64,000 nt of DNA from Citrobacter sp. FP75 (GTDB lineage Bacteria; Pseudomonadota; Gammaproteobacteria; Enterobacterales; Enterobacteriaceae). Of this stretch, positions 42,091 to 50,962 are shown in pieces. Location of the stretch: NCBI RefSeq assembly GCF_018342065.1, contig NZ_JAFDOE010000003.1:186001-250000 (forward strand). Reading direction: 5' to 3'. The position numbers and the translations under genes are program-made. Every line of letters starts with the position of its first letter. Position 1 is the first letter of the stretch. Below the pieces are notes generated by a model that was not told the origin of the DNA, made no database searches, and saw only the letters and a program-made list of their open reading frames with translations.

Positions 42091-43100
42091 CTGTTCTGAC
42101 TGGCAATACTCTCTAAAATTATCTGTATTATCTGTTGTTCAAAATATTCTGCGTGCAGGTATCTTTTGTCTCGATATCTTTTATCCGTATCCAGATAGGG
42201 TTGATGCAAAGAGCATTCTGGTGGCGTGCACGAGATAAGCGTATTAATGACGTCAATGGGTTCAGGATATTCAAAAAAAAGCGGTCCGTGGCGATAGTTA
42301 TGCTTAATTTGCCATTCCGCCAGGTCGTCCAGGAAACACTCTGCGGCTGGCTTTATCATCAAACTGGCTTTTTCTCTGCCCAACACAATAAAAGCCAGGT
42401 TGTATAACCCATGCGCGTATGGCCAGAACAGTTTATGGAGTTTAGTAAGCCCCGATTCCCTTAGCGCTGAGACGCTTTTACAGTATAAATCGAGCTGTGC
42501 GCCTGCTTCTGTAACATCCTCATCAAGAAGCGCCATCAGATAGCGGAGGGTAAACACATCAGCAGGTGTTTGCTTCGTCGCCAGTACTTTTTGCGCTCTT
42601 TTTCTGGCATCAGCTTCAAAGTCGGTACGTTTGTACCATAACGCCATAATTAAATTAGTTATGGCCAGCGTAACAGGGTGGCCGTTATCACTCATACCTA
42701 ATTTTTCAGGTAATAGCAGTGGTACTCGATCAAACAAACCTGCGGCAAGAATATCCAGGGTTGTCCATATATTAATAGAGTGGTCGCAACCTGAATCCAC
42801 ACCCAATGTCACATGTTTAATCATGGCAGACTGAAGCAGAGATGAGTGTAGCATTTCCATATTATTCGAGTGTATTGCAGTTTTATAGCCTAATAAATCC
42901 GGAGTACGTTTCATGCGTAATATAAAAAGCCATGAACTTACCTTTTTTTGAAGTGAGTAATCCTGGTGAGATTGCTCGTGAATATCCAGGCATTCAGCTA
43001 AATAATCATCCGTGCTTATCCATACCAGGGCATTTTTCTCTGCTTCTTTTTTGTATTCGCGTTGATATGTACGTTGATATTTTTCGCTCAGCTTTGCCAT
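42078..43100 (-). CDS. Orphan AT-rich protein of unknown function, possibly immunity-like
   Basis: A 340-residue soluble protein predicted to be almost all helix. The N-terminus is very charged (SEKYQRTYQREYKKEAEKNA); several amphipathic helices follow (DILAAGLFDRVPLLLPEKL; VFTLRYLMALLDED), with no signal peptide or membrane segment. I do not recognise it securely. The helical layout and DILAAGLFDRVPLLLP pattern recall Imm49-type immunity proteins, at low confidence. I chose ATG 43100 (AGGT seven bases before it); 43133 is possible. It is AT-richer than its neighbours, lies between fryA and ypdC (adjacent in E. coli K-12), and has no toxin gene nearby. This suggests horizontal gain. Confidence 0.7.
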   Translation of the reverse strand: MAKLSEKYQRTYQREYKKEAEKNALVWISTDDYLAECLDIHEQSHQDYSLQKKVSSWLFILRMKRTPDLLGYKTAIHSNNMEMLHSSLLQSAMIKHVTLGVDSGCDHSINIWTTLDILAAGLFDRVPLLLPEKLGMSDNGHPVTLAITNLIMALWYKRTDFEADARKRAQKVLATKQTPADVFTLRYLMALLDEDVTEAGAQLDLYCKSVSALRESGLTKLHKLFWPYAHGLYNLAFIVLGREKASLMIKPAAECFLDDLAEWQIKHNYRHGPLFFEYPEPIDVINTLISCTPPECSLHQPYLDTDKRYRDKRYLHAEYFEQQIIQIILESIASQNSQTG

Positions 43101-43174
43101 GACATTACCTGTAAAAAATAGAGTAACGACCAATATACTACAAATAAGGGAAAGTCATCATTTGGCAACGGGAT

Positions 43175-44032
43175 CTACTTAAAGCGAACGCTGTACTCTC
43201 CCGGCGTCAGGCCAAACTGGCGGCGGAAAAGACGACAAAAATAGTCACTGTCCTGATATCCGCATCGCTGTGCCACTTCGCTTATTGGCAAATGGTATTT
43301 TTGTAAGATAATGCGCGCTTTCGCCATTCTGACCCAGCGGACATACTCAACGAAGCCCATCGTACCGTGCTGGGTAAACAGTTTTGATAAATGGTTTGGG
43401 GTGATGTTGAAAAACTGCGCCACGTTTTCCCGCGTCAGCTGTTGGGCATAGTTGTCCTGTACCCAATTACACATGCTGTGATAGAGAAATTCAGATCGCG
43501 GGCGCTGCGTGTCAGGACGGGTATTGACCACGCTGCGGCAAAGATGCAGCAGGCTGAGCACCAGAGGCTGAATGATACTCTGGGCTTGAGGAGAGCGGCT
43601 CAAGTGGGTCAATGCCGTTAGCATCGCTTCGCCTTCACCACGCTGCGGATGCGGCAATTCAATACGACGAGTGGGATGTAAAAGCGATGCAGTTCGATTG
43701 TCGTAAAACGACAGGCCCAGCCAGGACGGCGAGAATACCAGACTCAACAGCATAACCGGTTTGTCGCTACCGGGAAGATTGGCCGCTCTCGCCGGGATAA
43801 ACAGCATCTCGCCTTCTGGCAAACAGTGCTGCTTTTTTTCCAGTTGATTGCTGTACTCCCCGCGCAGCACGATATCGAGGCGTGGGAGGTCAATACACAA
43901 ACTGCCGGTCGGTAAATTGGCAGGCTGAGTGGCAAACCACACGCGACCCAGGCGCTGCGGGTTTAACACCAGGCCGCTGAACAGATCGGCAAAAAACTGT
44001 TGGTCTGCGGGCAAGCCTGGCTCTTTCATCAC
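43175..44032 (-). CDS. ypdC: AraC-family regulator YpdC
   Basis: A 285-residue transcription factor with an N-terminal effector-type domain and a C-terminal AraC/XylS pair of helix-turn-helices (ENVAQFFNITPNHLSKLFTQ; ISEVAQRCGYQDSDYFCRLF). The read start is GTG at 44032 with ATG one codon later as the alternative. It lies 21 bases downstream of ypdB, so it is probably cotranscribed with the ypdAB two-component system. Targets are unknown; the divergent fry operon is a natural candidate (inference). Confidence 0.9.
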   Translation of the reverse strand: MMKEPGLPADQQFFADLFSGLVLNPQRLGRVWFATQPANLPTGSLCIDLPRLDIVLRGEYSNQLEKKQHCLPEGEMLFIPARAANLPGSDKPVMLLSLVFSPSWLGLSFYDNRTASLLHPTRRIELPHPQRGEGEAMLTALTHLSRSPQAQSIIQPLVLSLLHLCRSVVNTRPDTQRPRSEFLYHSMCNWVQDNYAQQLTRENVAQFFNITPNHLSKLFTQHGTMGFVEYVRWVRMAKARIILQKYHLPISEVAQRCGYQDSDYFCRLFRRQFGLTPGEYSVRFK

Positions 44033-44053
44033 TCTTTCTCTGTGGAATAAGCG

Positions 44054-44788
44054 CTATAAATGCATTAACTGCCTGAACTCTTTCACTTTACTCCGACTGA
44101 CCGGGATTTCAAATTCCAGGTCTTTTAAGCGCAGAATGTAGGTGTTATTGAACCACGGTTCGATCTCGCGGATTTTATTCAGATTCACGCAGAATGAGCG
44201 GTGGCAGCGGAAGAAATGTGAGGCCGGCAGTTTGCTGCAAAATTCGCTGATGTTCATTGGCATGACGTACGATTCCCGTCGCGTGTAGACGAACGTCATC
44301 TTTTCATGCGCTTCAGCGTAGTAGATGTCGTTGATTGGGGTCACGATGATCCGCTCATCTTTGATCAGGTTAATGGTGTCATTTTCACGTGTGACGGGGG
44401 CTGCGAGCGGAGTTCCCGTCTGCTGCTGCTGCCAGGCAGCTTCCAGCTTTTGCAGCATACCGACAATCCGCGACTCCTGGTACGGCTTCAGAATGTAGTC
44501 AAACGCCTCGAGCTCAAATGCTTCAACGGCGTGTTCTTTCCATGCGGTAATAAACACAATAAAGGGTTTATGCGCGAACTGGCTGATGTTTTGTGCCAGT
44601 AATACGCCGTCCAGCGAGGGAATATTAATATCCAGAAAAATGGCGTCGACGCGGTTGTGCTGCAAAAATTTCAGCACGTCCAGACCGTCGTCGAAGGTGC
44701 CGACAATGTCCATCTGGCTGTGTTCTTTTATCAGCCAGCTCAGTTCCTGTTGGGCCAGGAATTCATCTTCAACAATGATGACTTTCAC
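44054..44788 (-). CDS. ypdB: LytTR response regulator YpdB (PyrR)
   Basis: A 244-residue regulator with a receiver domain (phospho-acceptor Asp53 in FLDINIPSLDG) and a C-terminal LytTR DNA-binding domain (from about 135; FFRCHRSFCVNLNKI). In E. coli, YpdAB responds to extracellular pyruvate and switches on yhjX. It pairs with YpdA, 14 bases upstream. Confidence 0.95.
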   Translation of the reverse strand: MKVIIVEDEFLAQQELSWLIKEHSQMDIVGTFDDGLDVLKFLQHNRVDAIFLDINIPSLDGVLLAQNISQFAHKPFIVFITAWKEHAVEAFELEAFDYILKPYQESRIVGMLQKLEAAWQQQQTGTPLAAPVTRENDTINLIKDERIIVTPINDIYYAEAHEKMTFVYTRRESYVMPMNISEFCSKLPASHFFRCHRSFCVNLNKIREIEPWFNNTYILRLKDLEFEIPVSRSKVKEFRQLMHL

Positions 44789-44802
44789 AACTTCACTCCT
44801 GG

Positions 44803-46500
44803 TTAAAGCAACAATGTGGCCGGTGCGGCTGCGGGCGAGTGCTGATTGGGCACATAGAACGCAATTTCGGTGCCTGGCTCCAGGCGGCGGATATGCAGCC
44901 CTTCTCCATAGAGCAGCTTCACGCGGTGATGCACGTTCAACAGGCCGATTTTATTGCCCGGCATTTCGTTGGATTCGACCCGCTCGATGACTTGCGGATC
45001 GATCCCATGGCCGGTATCCCTGACGGCGATGCGTACCCGGTTGCCGCACTCTGCGACGCTGATCGTAACCACGCCTTTCCCTTTACACGGCTGAATACCG
45101 TGGACGATGGCGTTCTCTACCAGCGGCTGAATCAGCAGGCTGGGAATATAGCAGCTTACCTCTTCATCAATATCATAAATAACCGTCAGTTTATCGCCAA
45201 AACGGGCCTGTTCTATGGCGATGTAATCCTTGATTTGATACAGCTCTTTCTTGATGTCGATCTGTTCATCGTCTTTCAATTCAATATTATAGCGAAGGTA
45301 ACGCGACAAATTAAAAATGAGCTGGCGTGCGGTATCCGGGTTAAGTCGCACCGACGACGAAATCGCGTTCAGGGCGTTAAACAGGAAATGGGGATTTATT
45401 TTACTTTGCAGCGCGCGCAGCTCTGCCTTATTTGCCATTTCACGTAGCTGTTCTGCACGAGAAACCTCCAGCTGAGTAGAGATAATTTGCGACAGGCCGA
45501 TAGCCATTTCCTGTAGCGAGGAGGTGATCTGGTGGGCGTGGCAGTAGTAAATCTTCAGCGTGCCGGTCACGATGCCTTTCTCCCAGAGCGGGATCACCAG
45601 CATGGAGTGGATTTCCGGTGTGCGATGCGCCTCATCATTGTTTTTTATGATGATTTTTCCGTAATTGATCGCCTGCTGCGTGGTCGGACTGACGAAGTCA
45701 TCGTTATCGCGGTAATTCAGTTCCCCCACGCCGACATAGGCCAGAACGTGCTGGGTATTCGTGATGGCAACCGCGTCTGCATGAATATCATGGCGAATAA
45801 TTTCGCACACCTGACGTAACGACTCGCTGTTGACCTGGCGAAAGAGCGGCAGAGTTTTATTGGCAATATCCAGCGCCAGCTTGGCTTGCCTGGCGGCGCT
45901 GGCTTCTTTTTCACCTTCAACGCTTTGAACCAGCATCACTATAAAGCCAATACAAACGCTACCGAGAATCATCGGGATGCCGATTTTCGAGACAATATCC
46001 AGCCCCAGTTCGGTGGTGGGAGCCCAGGCGACAACCAGGATCATGGTCAGGGATTCGCACAGCATTCCACCTAAAATACCGGCACGCCAGTGCTGCGCTT
46101 TGGGGATCTTACGGTTGATCCACCCGGCAATGCAGCCTGCCAGAATGCTGGTAATAAAGCAGGGGAGGGCAGTTACGCCGCCGATGTCTATCAGGTAGCG
46201 GTGGGTGCCTGCGATGACGCCGGTAATGATGCCGACCCACGGGCCGAACAGGATCCCACCCGACATCACCGCAATAATACGCACGTTAACCAGAGAACCT
46301 TCGACCGGTACCCCGGACCAGGTGCTGAAAAGAGCAAACATGGAGAAAATCGCGGTAACGGCGAGCAGCTCTTTCGGTGAGTGGGCTGACTTGTGCAACA
46401 GTTCGCGAAACAAGCGGATACGAATCAGGAAAAACAGGCAGAACAGCATCAGCGCTGCCCGATCAAAGACCGCCAGCAGCATATTGAATATTTCGTGCAC
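44803..46500 (-). CDS. ypdA: LytS-type sensor kinase YpdA (PyrS)
   Basis: A 565-residue membrane histidine kinase: N-terminal 5TM-LYT sensor (about residues 5-180, [20 protein letters not shown]), GAF domain in the middle, and a kinase core with phospho-His371 ([11 protein letters not shown]) and the ATP site ([18 protein letters not shown]). It senses pyruvate in E. coli. The start is GTG at 46500 (next residues [12 protein letters not shown]), matching E. coli; an in-frame ATG at 46569 would add 23 residues without family support. First gene of ypdABC on the minus strand, divergent from alaC. Confidence 0.94.
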   Translation of the reverse strand: MHEIFNMLLAVFDRAALMLFCLFFLIRIRLFRELLHKSAHSPKELLAVTAIFSMFALFSTWSGVPVEGSLVNVRIIAVMSGGILFGPWVGIITGVIAGTHRYLIDIGGVTALPCFITSILAGCIAGWINRKIPKAQHWRAGILGGMLCESLTMILVVAWAPTTELGLDIVSKIGIPMILGSVCIGFIVMLVQSVEGEKEASAARQAKLALDIANKTLPLFRQVNSESLRQVCEIIRHDIHADAVAITNTQHVLAYVGVGELNYRDNDDFVSPTTQQAINYGKIIIKNNDEAHRTPEIHSMLVIPLWEKGIVTGTLKIYYCHAHQITSSLQEMAIGLSQIISTQLEVSRAEQLREMANKAELRALQSKINPHFLFNALNAISSSVRLNPDTARQLIFNLSRYLRYNIELKDDEQIDIKKELYQIKDYIAIEQARFGDKLTVIYDIDEEVSCYIPSLLIQPLVENAIVHGIQPCKGKGVVTISVAECGNRVRIAVRDTGHGIDPQVIERVESNEMPGNKIGLLNVHHRVKLLYGEGLHIRRLEPGTEIAFYVPNQHSPAAAPATLLL

Positions 46501-46887
46501 AGGTGACTCTTGCGAATGAAGTAAACCTCTATGATAGGTAACCTGAGCGAGGATGACCAGCCTGCCCATAGCGTCTACTTAATGAGGAAAAACCATAATA
46601 TTAAAAGGGGATTGTAAAGAAAAAGTGAGTTTGCACGACATGTCCAGGATTGATTGATTTTCAACGTAAAGTTCATGGGCTGAAAATGTTAATGATTGGT
46701 AATTTTTGCAGTTGCCGAAAAATATTTATTTCCTTGTTTATTTTTATTGTTCCTCTTTTAAAGCAGGAAAAAATATTTTTCGTTACCTCTCGACAGACGG
46801 AATTTATTCAGGCTATTTTCTAAACATGCCACCATCGTGGCAGCGTCGCTCGGACGGTCCGGGCGCTAACGTGAATCTGAGGATACT
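46501..46887. other. Intergenic region between ypdA and alaC
   Basis: 387 bp, strongly AT-rich, without a supportable gene. It must contain both divergent promoters. Near alaC, an imperfect GC-rich hairpin (GTCGCTCGGACGGTCCGGGC, about 46842-46863) precedes the SD-like TGAGGA; it could be a leader structure. No terminator is seen. Confidence 0.5.
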
Positions 46888-48138
46888 ATGGCTGACTCCC
46901 GCCCTGAACGTCGCTTTACGCGTATTGATCGCCTTCCCCCTTACGTTTTTAACATCACCGCTGAACTGAAGATGGCTGCGCGTCGGCGCGGCGAAGATAT
47001 TATCGATTTCAGCATGGGGAACCCGGATGGAGCCACGCCTCCCCACATTGTCGAAAAACTGTGTACCGTGGCGCAGCGCCCGGATACCCACGGTTATTCA
47101 ACCTCTCGCGGTATTCCGCGTCTGCGTCGGGCGATTTCCCGCTGGTACCAGGAACGCTATGACGTCGAGATCGATCCCGAATCCGAAGCCATTGTGACCA
47201 TCGGCTCTAAAGAGGGGCTTGCGCACCTGATGCTGGCTACGCTTGATCACGGTGACACGGTCCTCGTGCCCAATCCAAGCTATCCGATCCACATTTACGG
47301 TGCCGTCATCGCCGGGGCGCAGGTGCGTTCTGTGCCGCTGGTGGAAGGGGTCGACTTCTTTAACGAACTGGAGCGGGCGATCCGTGAAAGCTACCCGAAA
47401 CCGAAGATGATGATCTTAGGTTTCCCGTCCAACCCGACCGCGCAGTGCGTCGAGCTGGAGTTCTTCGAAAAAGTGGTCGCCCTGGCTAAACGCTACGACG
47501 TGCTGGTGGTTCACGACCTGGCCTATGCCGACATTGTCTACGATGGCTGGAAAGCACCGTCGATCATGCAGGTGCCCGGCGCCCGCGATGTAGCGGTCGA
47601 ATTCTTCACGCTGTCGAAAAGCTATAACATGGCGGGATGGCGTATTGGCTTTATGGTGGGTAACAAAACGCTGGTTAACGCGCTGGCACGTATTAAAAGC
47701 TATCACGATTACGGTACTTTCACGCCGTTGCAGGTTGCGGCCATTGCCGCGCTGGAAGGCGATCAGCAGTGCGTGCGGGATATCGCAGAACAGTATAAGC
47801 GTCGTCGCGATGTGCTGGTCAAAGGGCTGCACGAAGCGGGCTGGATGGTAGAAATGCCGAAGGCGTCGATGTATGTCTGGGCAAAAATTCCCGAGCAGTA
47901 TGCCGCAATGGGCTCGCTTGAATTTGCTAAAAAAATGCTGAATGACGCGAAAGTATGCGTGTCGCCGGGCGTTGGTTTTGGTGATTATGGCGATACCCAC
48001 GTGCGCTTTGCGTTGATTGAGAACCGTGACCGTATCCGCCAGGCGATCAGGGGGATTAAAGCGATGTTCCGTGCAGATGGCCTGCTGCCCACCAGCATGA
48101 AATCAGCCTCTGAAAGCGCCGACTCACCGAACGCTTAA
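46888..48138 (+). CDS. alaC: Glutamate-pyruvate aminotransferase AlaC
   Basis: A 416-residue class I PLP aminotransferase that makes alanine from pyruvate and glutamate, one of the main alanine enzymes of enterobacteria. The PLP lysine is Lys244 ([12 protein letters not shown]), with NPT at 182-184, Asp210 and Tyr213. Cytosolic. Next to the pyruvate-sensing ypdAB, which is suggestive. A strong terminator follows. Four residues longer than E. coli AlaC at the C-terminus. Confidence 0.95.
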   Translation: MADSRPERRFTRIDRLPPYVFNITAELKMAARRRGEDIIDFSMGNPDGATPPHIVEKLCTVAQRPDTHGYSTSRGIPRLRRAISRWYQERYDVEIDPESEAIVTIGSKEGLAHLMLATLDHGDTVLVPNPSYPIHIYGAVIAGAQVRSVPLVEGVDFFNELERAIRESYPKPKMMILGFPSNPTAQCVELEFFEKVVALAKRYDVLVVHDLAYADIVYDGWKAPSIMQVPGARDVAVEFFTLSKSYNMAGWRIGFMVGNKTLVNALARIKSYHDYGTFTPLQVAAIAALEGDQQCVRDIAEQYKRRRDVLVKGLHEAGWMVEMPKASMYVWAKIPEQYAAMGSLEFAKKMLNDAKVCVSPGVGFGDYGDTHVRFALIENRDRIRQAIRGIKAMFRADGLLPTSMKSASESADSPNA

Positions 48139-48151
48139 CCCATAAAAGCAA

Positions 48152-48178
48152 ACAGGAGCCTGAGGGCTCCTGTTTTTT
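48152..48178 (+). terminator. alaC terminator
   Basis: ACAGGAGCC (48152-48160) pairs with GGCTCCTGT (48165-48173), followed by T5. Confidence 0.9.
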
Positions 48179-48193
48179 GCTGTGGCTTTTCTT

Positions 48194-48265
48194 CTAGATC
48201 ATCAGGGCAAACGTACCGGCCCAAACGATGACCATAAATGAAATGCCCATAAAGAAATATTTCAC
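48194..48265 (-). CDS. ypdK: Small membrane protein YpdK
   Basis: A 23-codon gene with GTG start at 48265 and TAG stop. The product is one hydrophobic helix, beginning KYFFMGISFMVIVWAG and ending FALMI. It is identical in length and essentially in sequence to the E. coli small inner-membrane protein YpdK as I recall it. GGAG lies nine bases before the GTG. A perfect hairpin sits right before that site. It is convergent with alaC. Function unknown. Confidence 0.88.
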   Translation of the reverse strand: MKYFFMGISFMVIVWAGTFALMI

Positions 48266-48278
48266 TTTTCATCTCTCC

Positions 48279-48295
48279 GCGTACTTTGAGTACGC
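48279..48295 (-). promoter_or_regulatory. Leader hairpin of ypdK
   Basis: GCGTACT (48279-48285) and AGTACGC (48289-48295) pair around a 3-nt loop. On the minus strand the 3' side of the stem ends immediately before GGAG (48278-48275), the ypdK ribosome site. It may insulate or modulate translation; inference. Confidence 0.55.
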
Positions 48296-48608
48296 CTAAA
48301 TGAACATATGCTTACCTGACAGAGAGCTGATGCAAGCGTGAACGAGATAGAGAATATCCCTCGTTTGCTTGGCGGCATCACCTCAGAATTCTGAGCGTTA
48401 ATGCTCCAGACGGCGCTAATGTACGCCTAAAAATGAGGTGAGACAAGAGGCATTTTTTTATTTAATTTTAATAACTTACAAGTGTCGTGATTCGGCGACA
48501 GTTTAATTTCTGTCGGTAATAAATTGCTATTGAGCGACGTAATGGTTACTCAGAGAATTCTCATATCGCCATGAGATTAATACGGTTAATTTTTCCCGGA
48601 ATTTGATA
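48296..48608. other. Intergenic region between ypdK and the LprI-domain gene
   Basis: About 310 bp without a supportable gene. It has a 12-bp palindrome TCAGAATTCTGA (about 48393-48404) and a small inverted repeat CGACAG (48496-48501) / CTGTCG (48510-48515) near the likely promoter of the following gene. Confidence 0.45.
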
Positions 48609-49223
48609 ATGAAAAGGTTAAAAATGACCAGGTTAATGATGTTAGCGCTCGTTCTTACTCCACTGACGTCGATGGCGGCTTCGCCGCTGGCGTTTAATTT
48701 CAGCTGCGCAAGTATTGGTGGTGTGAATAGTGATGGTAAAGGTAATGTCTGGATTAATGGCACAAAAGCGACCATTAAGGCTTTCAATGAAAATTACTGG
48801 GAAGCTAAAAGCGGTAAAAATACCGTATCCATTTCCCGCAATGGTGACGGGAATCCGGATGTATCCTGGGCTGGGCCGGATCGAAAGCACGGGATTTGCC
48901 TGCCTGAAGATGAGAAGAGCTATGCTCCGGTGACAAAATCGGTGAATGCTGGTCCGTCTTTCTCCTGTGCGGCGGTCGACAAGGGAAGCATGGAAGAGAT
49001 GATTTGTCAGAGTCCGTCACTTTCCGCAATGGATTTGAAACTGAATGGCATTTACAAGCAGGCGTTGGTTAAATCAAATAATGACTCGATGCTGAAAGCG
49101 GAGCAGCGCGGCTGGATAAAAGGTCGCAACGAGTGCTGGAAAGAGCAGGATAAGCCCGCCTGTCTTTCCCGGGAATACAGCCAACGGATGAGCGAACTAC
49201 AGAGTAAATGGGGCGTTAAGTAA
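48609..49223 (+). CDS. Secreted LprI-domain protein
   Basis: A 204-residue exported protein: signal peptide (MKRLK, hydrophobic LMMLALVLTPL, cleavage near TSMA-AS). The middle region (about 25-105) is unknown; the C-terminal 85 residues are a LprI-type lysozyme-inhibitor domain (PSFSCAAVDKGSMEEMICQSPSLSAMDLKL... QRGWIKGRNECW). Several cysteines suggest disulfides in the periplasm. ATG 48609 is chosen (GGA eight bases before); ATG 48624 has AAAAGG close and is possible. In E. coli K-12 I do not recall a gene here. A bidirectional terminator separates it from lpxP. Confidence 0.82.
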   Translation: MKRLKMTRLMMLALVLTPLTSMAASPLAFNFSCASIGGVNSDGKGNVWINGTKATIKAFNENYWEAKSGKNTVSISRNGDGNPDVSWAGPDRKHGICLPEDEKSYAPVTKSVNAGPSFSCAAVDKGSMEEMICQSPSLSAMDLKLNGIYKQALVKSNNDSMLKAEQRGWIKGRNECWKEQDKPACLSREYSQRMSELQSKWGVK

Positions 49224-49236
49224 TTTGGTTGCAGAA

Positions 49237-49266
49237 AAAAAGAAAGGCCATTAGGCCTTTCTTTTT
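49237..49266. terminator. Bidirectional terminator between the LprI-domain gene and lpxP
   Basis: Long stem: A run plus GAAAGGCC pairs with GGCCTTTC plus T run around ATTA. The last bases are part of the lpxP stop codon region. Confidence 0.92.
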
Positions 49267-50185
49267 AGATATATAACGAGGCTTCACCCATCGGGCGGGT
49301 TTTGAAACGACGGTGGATCCAGAGATACTGCTCGGGTGCGCGCATGATCTCTTTCTCAATAATTTTGTTCATATAAGCCGCAGCCAGGCCCTCATCTGCC
49401 GGGTAACCTTCCATCTCCGGCGTGATAAACAGACGGTAGCCGGAATTGTCCTTTTTTCTCACCATTGTGACGGTCAACATCGCAGCACCTGATAGACGTG
49501 ACAGCACGTAGGTACCATTGGTTGTCGCGACGTCTTTGACGGCGAAAAAAGGGGCAAATGAACTGCCTTTACGACCGTAGTCCTGATCGGGCGCAAACCA
49601 TACGGCTTCTCCTTTTTTTAGGGCGCCGACGATGCCGCGCAGGTTATTTCTGCCGATCATGGCTTTGTTTGAGCGCATCCGTCCACGGGTTTGGATCCAC
49701 TCCATTAACTTATTGTTATGCGGGCGATAGGTCGCCATCATTGGCTGGCAAAGCCCCATAACACGGCCCCCCAGTTCCAGTGACATAAAATGTACACCGA
49801 CGACCATCACGCCACGCTTTTGCGACTGCACACGCTTCAGGTTGTCCAGACCTTCAACATCAAACCACTTACGCACCCGGCGGTCAGGCCAGAACCAGGC
49901 CATGCCGGTTTCAAGCAGCGCCATGCCGAGTGAATGAAAGTTTTCTTCGATCAGCTTGTCTCGTTCTTCTTGTGACAGATTCGGGAAGCACAGTTCGAGG
50001 TTTTTACGGGCGATAGATTCACGACGTTTTAAAAATGGGCGTGCAAGCGTTCCGGTACGCGTACCCAGAAAGCACAATACAGGGTAGGGGAGTTGCACCA
50101 ATAACCAGAGCACACCGACACCAAACCATGTGAGCCAGTAGCGCGGATGCAAAAACGCGCGTGAAAATTTACATTGGGGGAACAT
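49265..50185 (-). CDS. lpxP: Palmitoleoyl-ACP acyltransferase LpxP (cold-shock lipid A)
   Basis: A 306-residue inner-membrane lipid A late acyltransferase. It adds palmitoleate to Kdo2-lipid IVA in place of laurate at low temperature. The HX4E active-site motif is in GVHFMSLELGG. One N-terminal transmembrane helix (FGVGVLWLLVQLPYPVLCF). Start ATG 50185 matches E. coli (MFPQCKF); a GTG two codons upstream is possible. Regulation by cold is known for the family. Confidence 0.95.
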   Translation of the reverse strand: MFPQCKFSRAFLHPRYWLTWFGVGVLWLLVQLPYPVLCFLGTRTGTLARPFLKRRESIARKNLELCFPNLSQEERDKLIEENFHSLGMALLETGMAWFWPDRRVRKWFDVEGLDNLKRVQSQKRGVMVVGVHFMSLELGGRVMGLCQPMMATYRPHNNKLMEWIQTRGRMRSNKAMIGRNNLRGIVGALKKGEAVWFAPDQDYGRKGSSFAPFFAVKDVATTNGTYVLSRLSGAAMLTVTMVRKKDNSGYRLFITPEMEGYPADEGLAAAYMNKIIEKEIMRAPEQYLWIHRRFKTRPMGEASLYI

Positions 50186-50607
50186 AAGCACCTGTTGTTG
50201 ATACGAATAGGATGTATCGCGAAGATTCTGTGTCTACAACGTTACACTCTGATACTGATCGTTAGGCCACCATGAAAGACAATGGTTCCTGTAAAGAGTG
50301 TAAAACTTAGTCAGGATAAAACCACGGGGGGACATGAATGATCGGACGCATAATGTACCACCTGGAGATTAATGTCAGCCAGAGATAAATACTCAAGAAG
50401 CGTAAATGTTTTTGGCCGGTAAGAAAAAATGAAATGAGAGATAATCTGTTGTTTTTATGATGGTTAAATACCCGTCAGCGGACAATGACGAATTTATTGT
50501 AACAAAAATGTTGCTTGGATTGTTTGTGTATCGGAATTGTCTTAGACTATAAATTCAAGGAGTGTAAGGACTTACGTGAAGTTTTATAGCAAACAGGAGG
50601 TACCGCT
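50186..50607. other. Intergenic region between lpxP and yfdY
   Basis: 422 bp, AT-rich, no supported gene. It must hold the lpxP promoter (minus strand) and the yfdY promoter (plus strand). A GTG-led 20-codon frame from 50576 overlaps the yfdY start, but nothing supports translation. Confidence 0.5.
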
Positions 50608-50850
50608 ATGCTCTATTTCTGGACCTTTCTCGTATTGAGCATTTTGTGCGTTAGTTGCTATATCTGGCAGGTTTTGGGCGCGTTGGCATCCATCAGCTCT
50701 TTAATCGGTATGGTTATCCTGGCGGCATTAATTTACTACGTTACCATGTGGTTGACCCATGGTGACGAAATGGTCACGGGAATATTTCTTTTTCTGGCCC
50801 CGATCTGTGGGCTGATCATCCGCTTTATGGTCGGTGACGGTAAGCATTAA
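50608..50850 (+). CDS. yfdY: DUF2545 membrane protein YfdY
   Basis: An 80-residue hydrophobic inner-membrane protein with about three helices (WTFLVLSILCVSCYIWQVLG; SLIGMVILAALIYYVTMWL; GIFLFLAPICGLIIRFM). CAGGAGG lies eight bases before the ATG, a strong SD. It matches E. coli YfdY. Function unknown. Confidence 0.88.
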   Translation: MLYFWTFLVLSILCVSCYIWQVLGALASISSLIGMVILAALIYYVTMWLTHGDEMVTGIFLFLAPICGLIIRFMVGDGKH

Positions 50851-50962
50851 ATCGACGTGCCATTATCGATAATAACAATGAGTGCTACGTGTTTTTTTGT
50901 ATTAAATGTGAACATCCTGAAGTGCCAGCACCGCTGGCACTTTCTTGTCGACCTAAAACAGA

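Noticed and set aside
44839-45447. 202-codon plus-strand frame opposite ypdA
   Set aside because: Shadow of the sensor kinase gene; no ribosome site or family resemblance.
47416-48000. 194-codon minus-strand frame opposite alaC
   Set aside because: Shadow of alaC with no separate signals.
50576-50638. GTG-led 20-codon frame overlapping the yfdY start as a leader peptide
   Set aside because: No ribosome site, no conserved content, and it overlaps the strong yfdY ribosome site.
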